Assembly: GCA_036897625.1 (NCBI GenBank)
Contig: JAYMTA010000121.1
Coordinates: 1-39,741 of the forward strand
From: Pelargonium cotyledonis
Lineage: Eukaryota; Streptophyta; Magnoliopsida; Geraniales; Geraniaceae
Direction of reading: 5' to 3'
DNA: 39,741 nucleotides
Part shown: positions 13,101 through 25,100 of the stretch, piece after piece
Position numbering within the stretch: position 1 is the stretch's first letter
Layout of the letters: each line of letters opens with the position of its first letter
The notes under the pieces: generated by a model
What the model saw: only the letters and a program-made list of their open reading frames with translations
What the model was told of the DNA's origin: nothing
The model's database searches: none
Program-made: the position numbers and the translations under genes

Positions 13101-16100
13101 TTTGGAGTCCTAACCCACACTATAAAAGCAATATCAGGTAGATCATCAAGTTTGTCCTGCATAATATAAATTTAGATTGAAAAAAATTATGCAAGTCTGA
13201 TGCATGGACACCCTCATCTTCTCAACGTACCCGCGTCCGACAAGTATTCGACACTTGGACACTCGTATACTCTTTGGATACATATCCCCTAGTTTTGCAT
13301 TAATGTTATTTAGAGGATATGTACTAGACACCTTACGTATCCTCCATTTTTATCAAAAAAAATAATTGATTGAATGAGTTCGACACTCTAAATACATTGA
13401 CTAGAATGAAATGATACAACTTAAATGCACTAATGTAGAAAATATAAATTATTATTTATTATTATTGAACTTATTCTTTGCGTATCGTGTCTATGATTGT
13501 ATAAAAATTATGTGTAGCCGTAGTCATGTAGCGTCATGTACCGTGTCTATGCAACATTTGTAAGAAAAGTGTAAAACTTAATACTTCTAGTTAGAAACAA
13601 AAAAAAAAAAATACAAAAATGAGCTTGAGAATAATACTTATACGTGAAATATCGCCATGAAAGGAGTGTCCGGAGGTCCTGTTCTACATTTAGATGATTT
13701 TGGTCTAATTTTACCTACATTCCCTTTCAATTAATGAACTAAACTGCCAAGACATATCAAACTTCTTAAAAGATAATGAATAGTTAAAACTAAAAAGTAA
13801 TGCAGATAAAAAAAATTAAACAGGGGATTGTTGGGGTGTATACAGATTCTTCTTAACCACTAAAAAACTCCAAAGAGGTGGACCCAGACCCTATTGGTCA
13901 AATAGTAAAGTACCAACAAATAAATTTTCAACTGAAGGATCACTACTTCATATTATTCTATCAACTGAACTGCAAATAATGGCATCTTACAATAGGAATT
14001 CTGAATTGAAAGTTTTAGGCCATCTTACATGGACCGAACAACTGAAACATCAACAGGAGGACCTCCTTCAATTGTATTAATAATCTCGAGAACAACCGGC
14101 GCAGGGTCGCCTTTGTGCAATTGAAGAGCTTGCCTGGACAAGAGAAGCAATAAAAACGTTAATCAAATCTGAATTCCACCAGATCTTCTATTTATTTTTT
14201 AGCCCACTAATCTATGAAATTCCAAATATAAATTTAACATACTTAAACTTCACTCGAGCTTGCGCATAGTGCTCAGTTCGAATCAAAGCATGCCCCCAAG
14301 CATTCCACACTGGAAAAACATCAATCTGCAAGTAGTCCATCAGTTAAATACCATCCAATAGGAAACATACCATTATCTACCATTCTAGGGGCGATTTTTA
14401 CTTTACACTTCTTGCATGTGTAGACAGCCATGCTGTACCGTTCATCTACAATCAACCTATCACGGAGGTGTGCAGAGGACTCTTTATCAGCAATATCATC
14501 AAGAGAAGCAGCAATTCCTGAACCAAGAAGGCTTTGAAGAAGTTCAGCACGCCCAAGCCAAGTGTCTGCCTGTGACAGAACTTCAGAAAGTTCATCTGTA
14601 GACTGACTACCCATACTAGAGCTACCAGCATCAGATGATGCATCATCAGCATCCCTACTTCTTTCAGAATTACTAGACAAGTCACTACCACCAGTAAGCT
14701 TTCTTAGCAGAGATTTAGCATAAAGTAGTCCCTGCATATGCAACAAAGGAACTATCACCCTCTACTGGTTACAAACTTAAATGCAATTCATGTCTTTAAA
14801 ATTTATTTCATAACCCCGTATATGTCAGTACAACAGAATAGGACTCCATGCTTACGCCCCTATAGACCATTGTAAGTTTACTGCCGCCAAAAACCATGCC
14901 ATGAAATAGTTGGTTCTCTATGACCGAGGCAAAATACCTGCACAAATGTCTCTGTAGCGTGATATGCCTGGCCAATTTTCTCCATAGATGCATTCTCAGG
15001 CAGCTGTTGGGAGCTCAGCACACTCTTCATCTGTTTAATACACAAGTCCAGGGCAGTTTTGGCAGACACAGAATCATCGGAGCACAAAGAGAGTAGTGCC
15101 TGGAAGCAGAAGAATCAAACTTTCAGAAGATGCACAAAAGCAAACTAGTGTCAACATTATTACAAGCATAAAAAGCAGCACCTTATATTAGGCCATCAAA
15201 ACAACACTTTAAAATGCCCAAAATCAAACTTTCACAAAAGGACATGGCGCTTCAACTTGTATCAACCTCAAAATGAGTATCCGTAGAAATATTGAATATA
15301 TCGAACATATATGACATATACATAAATATTCACAAGCACATACACATACAGCACGCTGGAGCTGTTATAAGTTCTCTCTCCCTTTCTATCAAAATACGTG
15401 TGGATTACTGGTCTTTCTAGGCAAGTGGATTAGTTGGCCCTTGGCAATATTAAATCATTTAAATTACTAGCCATATCAAGTATTTTTAGTGAAGGATTTG
15501 ATGAACACCCATAAAACTAGTAAAACATAAAGACCATGATGCACTAATATTAATACGCTAATATGCTATTCGGGCATGAGATTCGTCATTTCCAAAAAAA
15601 CATAAGGCACAATTTGAAAGAACACATTAATTATTAAAAAAAAATTGACATCAATTAATAATATATAACAAATTATATTTGTTTAATTTTTAACAATTAC
15701 ACACAAAAAAAATTACAAACTGGACATTGTTTTTTAACTGCTTATAATATGTTCAATTAAAATATTAAAATGTGAATATGTTTCTAGCAAAAGTAAGAAA
15801 TTAAATTAAATTTCAGTAAGCAGACCCACTACCAAGCCACCCACTTCCATGTTTCTTTCTCCATGTGTCCATAACCTTATCTTTCTAATTCATCATCTTT
15901 TCATCTCCCCAATCTCAATTTTCTCTCTCATTCTTTGCAAAGAAACTCAATTTCAGCCATCATGTCTCAATCTCTCCCCTTCCTCTCTCCACAAATAAAC
16001 CTAAACCGCCAAAACCTCCCCTCTCCACTTGGATCTGAAAAGAAAATAAAAGGAAAAAAAGGAAGCGCTGCTGCTACATTGAGAGGAACAAGATTGAATG

Positions 16101-19100
16101 GGCAAAGGTGTGGGCAAGTGAGACTGAAAACTGCTGTGGCTAGTACTAAACGTGAATGGCGGCTGCATAAGGGAAGGGGAGGCAGATCTGGGGAAAAAAT
16201 TGCATGCATTTGAAGCAAATTTACATCTTGATGCATGAATCCAACTACAAATCCTATTCTTTTATTAAATTTTAAAGTATTATAACTAGATTGACGAATT
16301 ACTACGTATATGGCATCAATCATACCAAATTCGTGTCCGATTTGCAAATGGGACAAAACTCGTTAATCATGTCAATGCTTCGTAGCTTACAGATACAAGG
16401 CAACATGTTGTATAATGTATAACACATAAAACAAAAACAAAAACAAAATTGAAAACTACTTATTTATTTTTCTTTCAGTTTCTAAAGAGAGATGTATAGA
16501 GATTAACAAATCATAGAAAGTATTTAAAGGAAGGGGTTAGTATTTAATTAATTCAAAATCCCGGGTGTATGTACTTGTGCTCTCTCCATTTGGAGGGTAG
16601 CTTTATCAATATAAGTACTTACTGATAATAATAAAAAAATCAGATCAGACATAAAATAAATATAAAATAAACACATTAGCAGTATATAGAGTTTCAGTCT
16701 TAATTCCTAGTCTTTCAAACGCGTCACATATATCAAAACAAAATTGCTAATTAACAAAATTTATAATTCCTAGTCTTTCAAAGGCAACCCTCACCAACAA
16801 TAACAGCATAACCTGTACATTATGGTATGCTAAACACACAATATAATGAATTCACCCTATCATGCAACAAACTTATATATTGATTTATAAACAAATAAAC
16901 CACTCCACGATCCTGATGAAAGCTAATTTTTTAACACTATGAACCATGACTTGGTGCACAGACCACAACCTCCACGATCTAGTCATAAATGAACAAGTAT
17001 TCCTAGATTGATTGAATAATTATCTTTCATCAGGATTGGCAACATATTCTTATTGACTATGGAAAAGCCCATGCTACTACAAATTATTCAACTTATTTGA
17101 CTAATATGTACTCAAACCAATATGCATATGGGCAACACACATGAGAAAAGCCACATTCAGTAATTTATTTTTAACGTAATTTCCACAGCCTTCGACAGAT
17201 TATCCAAACATGTAGTTTTATATTAGTATTATACCTTGAAGAGAATAATGTCAGGAGCACTTTCATATCGGTGAGATGAACGAACAGCTTCATCCTTAAT
17301 TGGATCACCTGTTAGCATCCATTCCTCAGCAATTGAAACAGAAGGTAATCGTTCTTGCCCATCTGCAGATAACGATGAAACACGATCTTCTTGGATTCCT
17401 GTCATTGCCTCCCAAGCAACTCTTTCAGAAGGTGTCAATCCAGAACTCTTTCTTTTCCGGAAAACATCTTTAGGAGCAGCCTTGTCGCCAGCATTTCGTG
17501 GAGCCCAAGAAAAAGCTCTGCGTGCCTCTTTTTGCAAATTACTTAAACTACTAGTGAAAGATGACTTAGCAGGAGCACCTGTTCTTATTTTCTGCTTTGT
17601 TCTTGCCCCAGATACAGTTATCCGAGGTTCTCTCGAAGGAGAGCTAATGCTGATAGAGATAGCTTTAGCAGCATACGCAATAATAACATTGTTGTCTCTC
17701 AATGAAGGAAATTCCTTGAGAATCTGTCATACCAGATATATGGTCCAAGATGTTGTCAGTAACACAGAAAACAAATATAAAATAAAGCACCAGTCTATCT
17801 ATAGGAATTATGAACTATCACCATAGCATATAACTTTATGATATAGGAAGTAATATACATATATCATATAAAATTGAATTACTTGACTGTCACAATATCT
17901 GATCTAGCAGGCCCAACAAGTGTTGTTAGTCAATTAAGAAACATGGACAAAAGAGAATAAAAGGTTTTTCAGAATGTAGATTGAGCAGGTTCTCCAAACG
18001 ATAGGAGATCTACAATTGGATATTGTGTTCTTGTTAGGGCAAATTGAGTAGCTCTGAGAAGTGAATTTCTGTTGCTTGATTTAGTGCGGAGGTTGAATAC
18101 AAAGGTTTGGCTGATACCATTAAGGAATTGATGTGGGTTCATCAGCTCATGGAGAAGATTGGCTTTAATAATCCTGGGGCTATGCAACTATGGTTTGATA
18201 ACAAACCTGTCATTATATTTGCCAGTCCAAGTGTTTCGGTAAAGAACAAAACATAGTAAAGTGGATTGTAACTTTATTAGTGAAAAGATTAAACAAAAAC
18301 TTATGTGTACAAGTCATGTGAGAACAAGAGAGCAGTTGGCTGATGTCCTTACTAAATGCTTTAGTAATCCTAAGGTTGGGTTCATTTGTTACAACTTGGG
18401 CAGAATTGATAGGGTTAAAGTTTCATATAAAGCTCCAACTATACACGCATATCATACTTATTCCCCAACTATTATCGCCATTAATCGTTACACAATTCAA
18501 TCACATGATCTAGTGTACCAAAGTCTATCTTTTCATATGATCTCCGTCTCAATATGAGAATCATCTTTCCCGTTTGCACAAAAAACTAAGAAAGTTATTT
18601 GGGGATGCACTTTCCACCTTATGTCCCCATGGTTCTTCTTATAGTAAACTAAGAGGACTCTAACTAACTCATTTTAGAGATATTGATGCTAATTCATGCA
18701 TGACTTGCTAAAACAAAAAGCACCCATTTTGAAACAAAAAATTAGAGAAACAAACCAACTACTCATTTTAGGACAGAGAAAGTAATAATTAACAGACATT
18801 TTAACTTTGTTACATTTCAATATTGAGCTACACATAATGACTTAGGCTTTCACAACTAAAAGGTCAACCTCGTTAGTAGGATTTCGCTTGCACCATTATA
18901 TGTACCTTTTCCACTTTATATTTATCCGATGTGGGAGTTATTTCACCAACTTCAACACTCCCCCTCACGTGAGAACCTAGCATTTTTTCTTCGGTGGGCT
19001 CAATACGTGCACAATCGAGGGCCCTTTTTATATCGGCACTCCCTTCACGTGTAGGTATTTATCTACCATGCGTAGGTCGCTACAAGCATGCCCATCTACA

Positions 19101-22100
19101 AGTGAGCCAGAGACCACAGGAGAGGAAACATAAACGGACCACTTTAGGGTCAAGGCCATGATCAAAACTTACTTTGATACCATGTTAAATTTCATTTTTT
19201 GGGCTACACGTAATGATTTGGGCTTTCACTACTAAAAGGTCAATTATTGTAAGTAGGAAACCCTTGCACCATTATATGTAACTTTTCCACTTTATATTTA
19301 TCCGTTGTGGAACTTAGTTCACCCATTTCAACAAACTTCATTTATTCTCATATTTTGCATATGAACACAATTAATGGAGGTTTAGGCATGTGCAGATTTT
19401 GAGAAGAAACAGAAGTTTAAAACAATTATATTTTTGGGCATCGTCTATGAGATTAAACAATATAAAGATCAATGGTGAATTAAATATAGTTGAAGGGTCA
19501 AGCATTATATGCGTGTAATGTTGAGGATCATTTATAACACTGATCTTAATTCATATCTAAATATGTGAGTGTATGTTGATCTTATTCAATATTCTCTACA
19601 TGTACCCTACTGTCTATTTAAAGAGGAAGGCCTTGCTAAATTAGGTTTACTTCAAAAAACTTTTCTATTCTTTGTTATGATGTTATCTGTTCTCTCTCAC
19701 ATTTTATAACAGATATCATTCAGTTGAATGAACAATATAACTGCAGCCATGTCACGTGTATAAGTACAGAAATCCAAGCAGTACATAGCTAAAGATGTAA
19801 TACCAGAGAAGCAGATAGTAGTTGTTTCCTCATCAGTAAAACCTCTAATATCAAATGAGGGTGCTCATGGAGAGAAGAACACCTTTGCTGCCATGGCAAT
19901 GGCAAGGCAGCAAGAACACGAAGACCTAATGCCCACGAGTTAAGCCGGGAAACTTCATCATCTGATAGATTACCATCTCGTCGTTTCAAGAAGAAGTGTA
20001 CCTTTGCAATGAAAAACTCAAGGTCATAATCAAAGAACACTGATTCAAGTAGAAGGCAATAAATAACTTATTCGTACAAATAAAGAAGTTATATTACAAG
20101 AAGCTGCTTCGACCGTAGGTTCGGTAGTAGCTGCATAGCACCCATTGCAACTGGTAATGCATCATCAGAATCACGTAGTGAAGAAAGAAATCGTGAAGCT
20201 TCAGCAGGACCTCCCCCACTTAGAGGGTCTGCAGTAAGAAGCTTCACAAGTTGCCTGCCCTGCAGTTCTCTCCGCAAATCTATTGATAATCCAGCACTTT
20301 CAGCCACTTCTAAAGCAGCAGATACAGCTCCTTTTCCTGCTAATCTAAGAGCCAACCCCTCAGGGTCCACCTTACACTCCAATTCAACCTGACATATTTG
20401 GGAATATGTCAAACAAAATACAAGTACAGTAAAGATGTAGATAACACAGTCTACAGAAGGAATTTACAGGAAGAAAAGTTTTCATCGATATTCCCGTATT
20501 CAATTATTTCAAAGGAAAATAGAGAACCACAACCTCTTGCCAACTGCGATAATGATCATCTGCACTTAATATGTGACTGTACCGCAGCAACGCTTGTCTC
20601 ATTTGCAAGACCTATTACATTCCAATGAATTATAACACATCACTAAGAAACAGTAAAATGTAACCAGAAATATTTATGTAATTGTATAAAATAAGTCAAA
20701 CGAAGCTTTAAGCAAAAGATGGCTAGTAGCCAAATTAAACAGTACCTCGTTCCTGATCGGGTCACTTTCAGACAAGTGGCAACTGCACATGGTAAGAACA
20801 TCTAGAGCAGCATTAAGTTCCCATCTATGCATGTACCTGGTTGAAATATAAAATTAAAAACTGAACAATAAGGCATATGGGCATAGGTCTATAACAGATT
20901 AGAATGAATTACCTCACCAAGTCACTAACAGCATAAATTTGAAAAGAGATATAGAAATTAACCAAAATCACATAAACAAATGACCAACAAGAAAATAGAA
21001 AGAAAAAAATAATAATCTCAATATGAAACAACAATAATCTATGAGAAATGTAGGATAGAGAACTAACTTTTGTGCGACAAATTTTCCTTCATAATAATAG
21101 TTGATAACACCTTTATCTAATTTACTTACTTGAGAGCAAGTCCAGCTGCCAGTTGTTTATCCTTCAGTCGCAGGCAATACTGCCAACTAGTGCTCCAGAT
21201 GCTATGGCCTCCATACCCTTGCAGTTGTCCAGTGATAGAGTTGTTTTCTTCCCCACGTTCAATAAGTACCTGAAGCAAACGATCTGAGGCTCCATTACGT
21301 AAAAAGCGATCCGAAAGAGCAAGAGCATCCATCAGTTTCCCTTCATCAATCAATCTGTTAAAGAGTGATACCAGAAAGTCAATATTTTGTCACTCCAATT
21401 GCACCATTTATTGACAAAGCTACTAAAATAACAGAGCAACAAATTTAACCATAGAATAGACAACCTCAACCCAATGAAATATCTATGGTGCCAGTTTTCA
21501 TGTTGTCATGCAAAGCATGTGATACAAATTATTTTGTCAGTGTTGTATAATTTACATTTTTGAAATTCTGACCAAACTAAATTTAAAATATTTCATGGGC
21601 ATGGAAAAGGATTTTCGAGAAGTTCAAGGCAACTTCCCATTGTCTTATCATCTTTCCGTTCATATCCTTATCAATCAACACCACAGTCATCCTACATTTA
21701 TTATTTAGTTGATTTTTCCCTAGTACTGGATCAAAACTAACATAACAAAGCAACCTACATCCCAAGAGCATAATCTAAAATCTGAATATTATAGCAAACT
21801 TGAAATTACATGGAAATGTTAGATACCATGCACAAACTATAAAACTAAACAAGAAAGCCACCATTAGTGAGTAAGAAATGTGAAACAAGGAATGGTCAAT
21901 TATACCGCTCCACAGCTTTCTCATATGGTTCTTCATTCTCCCAATCAAATGAAAGGAAAACTGTAGAATCAATATCAGCAATTTCAGACTTTGGAGAATT
22001 ATGGCCAGATTCTGGATTACGGCCACCTTGATGGTCTGGCAAATCAGTTAGGATGCTGTTGCTACCAGCAGTGTCATCGGCATCAGATTCAGCATCACTG

Positions 22101-25100
22101 TCATGTTCACAGAGTCGCTTGATAGCAGCTCTAGCTTCAGGTCTAACCTTGCCATCTTCAGCTGTTTTCTTAGCTGTTACAGCAAATTCTGAAACTCGAT
22201 GAAGATTGGTTTGCATTTGTATCCATCGGTTCAAAGTTGGAAATCTGGACATCAACATAAGAGGTGAAACTGCAGTAGCAATGCAAATCAAGTAAGGTAC
22301 AATTCACTTTCTAGGTCGTGCATAGTACCTCTCAGACTGATCAAGAGCAAATTCATAAAACAACCGGTCAGCATCAGGAGCCTGCAACAGTCCACTGTTC
22401 AAGGAGCTAGATATAGAAGAGTCACTCCCACTGTATAGTATACTACTCCCAAACACACATGCTAAGACAGCCCTAACTGGGGATATCTTGACCAAATGCT
22501 TTACTATGTCCAACTGGAGAGGATACAGAGGAACTCCAGGAATGGCAGAGGTACGGCTGTAAAAATTAGGCTTAGCTCCTTTAGAAGAGGGAGAGAGAAG
22601 TTTACTCTCAAATCCATTACTTGGACAAGTAGGAATGACTGGAATGCATGCCCATCCATGACCAGACCGTGGAGGATAAACTGGAGGAACACATGCTGAA
22701 ATCACTTCATGGACAAAATCAGCACACATGATTTCAGCCACCTTCTCAGCTGCATCAGTGCTGCCTCGATCAAAAACTAGTCGTGTTAAAAGCTGCAAGT
22801 ACAACAATGAAGCATTAACTGAAGTGATAAATTCATACGACCTATATTTTGAAGCTCCTTAAAACATTAACTTATTTGCGCCTAAACAGTTTCCTGTGTA
22901 TTGGAAATCAGGAAAAAAAATCTCAAAATCCGTTCCCCCTCTTTTAGAACTAAAACCCAAGTACTTAATTAAGGGTGAGCATGGATCATCACTTTTGTGA
23001 TCTGTCACTTCGGAACATCATATAAGGCATTACTGAACAAAGCTCATACAAATATACCTCACAGCACATATACAATAAACTAGAGTATCTTACATCTTTA
23101 GGCCACTCATAGATGAGAGAGAAGAAATTGAAATCATGAGTAGTATCTGTGCCATCAACTATATCACCAATTGCAGCAATGTGGAGAATGAACTGCGACA
23201 GATATGTTGTGGCCTTAGTACTTAATGGACCAAACAATCTCTTGCCAGTATCTTTTATATCATAACCAACAGATTGTAAACTAGCTTCTCCAGCTGTTGA
23301 ACTTAAGGGCATTTGAATGTTTGCTCTCAGACCAAGCCCAAGAACCCCGTCTTTGTCAAAATGTAAAAGAACTTTACGATCACTCTGTTGACCTTCTCCT
23401 TTGCTAAAATTTAGCTCTGTTTCTTCATCAGCAACAGCTCTTGCAAGATTATGTAGCTTACCTAAGATTTCATAAGATAATGAGGCATCAAATAATATTT
23501 ATATGTGGTGTAATAATTACATGACCCCCATTCCCATCCTGCCCCTAGAGGAGAAGGAGACAAATAATTAAGAGAAGGATACCACTTAGAAATTGTCTCT
23601 TCCCCATGTGAGCATCTTCAATCATCTGCTGTAACATAGCAAGAGCACGTTCTCTTTGACCCAGTCGATGAGACTCTTTTGATGATGAAACGATAAACTG
23701 CCCTGACAAAGTCGACTGCAGAGACAGGGGGTTATCCTGAAGGAATAGTTTGAACAGCATGGTCAAAAAAATGGCATTTTCTTCTTGAGCATTTTAAGTA
23801 ACCTTGTGAACCCAGAAAAGAAAACTGAAATAATTAGAAGCAAAATACATGAAATCAAAAGAATATAAAATTATTAAAATATATAGAGAATGTTATATAT
23901 TCTGGTAGCAGCTGATTGTAAGTTAACTAGAGAGAGGAGATGCAATAATGATATAAATCCAACCCATCATCTAGGTTCCAATTTTAGGGTTTCAGATACA
24001 CTGTCTGTCTGCTACTAACATGGTCCCTCAATTATAAATTTATAGCTGGTAATTAAAAAAAATCCCTGTCTCGCAGATATACAAATAAACATCTGAACCT
24101 TGGATGGGAGAATGGCAATAGATTTGACTGTTACTAATATAAACGCAATGAATGGGAATCTCTGTATCTCTTTTATTTGATACAAACAGTGCCTAGAAGG
24201 TTATAAATGCAAGAGAATATCCCCTCATATATGCCTAGAAGAATGAATGGGTGCATAAACATCTGCTTCCGCACTAAAAAAATTAAAATTTCGATTTATT
24301 TTCATGTATAGCAGGTACATAGTTATTGTCCCTAAATGCTTCTTTCTTTCCTGGATCTAAAGTTTTTTTGTAATAGATTAACTCAATATAAAGTCTGATG
24401 GCCTCTCAAGCTGGAATTCTCATCATTGGACCTCTAATCCCATGCTCTACTTTACCTCCTTAAAGCTAGGTATTTTTTCATTGATAGTTTGTTCCAGTTC
24501 TTCAAGTTATAATGTATTTCATACAATGAATTGTACTTATTTTGGCTGCTCTTTTTCCTCCGTGGATATTTTGTTTTACAAATCTGAAAAAAACAAAAAC
24601 ATTAACTTAATTTTTCTCCTACCCAAAATTAATTCATTTGGGAAAAAAGAATAGAAGCAGCTTGTAAGACCATCTCAACAGGCAAACTTGAGAATTAACA
24701 TCTCTCAAGAACTGCGCATTCAGCATTAGCAAATGCAACATTGATAGTTATCAAATAAGTCTCTAATATTCAAAGTAAACAATCATTTCAAGATCTATAA
24801 TTACACTTAATCTCAATGAAGTTACAGCTTATTACCAGTTCCAAGAACTCAAGTAGCCGCTTAAGGACACGCCTTGAGACAGAAATAACTCCCACTTCAT
24901 GGATTTGATCCCAGTACGTAGAACCTATCTTTGGAGAGCCTCCTGGATATATCTCAGATAGCATGATTTGAGCCTGAACATGATATTAGTCAGTACCTAG
25001 CGTAAAACAACGCACTACATACCATTTAACGGGTAAGGAAAACGAAACGGATTGAAAAATGAAGAAATAAAATAAAGACTTCTAAATGCAAAAATACATG

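Noticed and set aside
18808..19333. A simple tandem duplication instead of a TRIM
   Set aside because: The TG...CA ends, primer site, purine tract and matching AACTT flanks all sit at the exact expected places.
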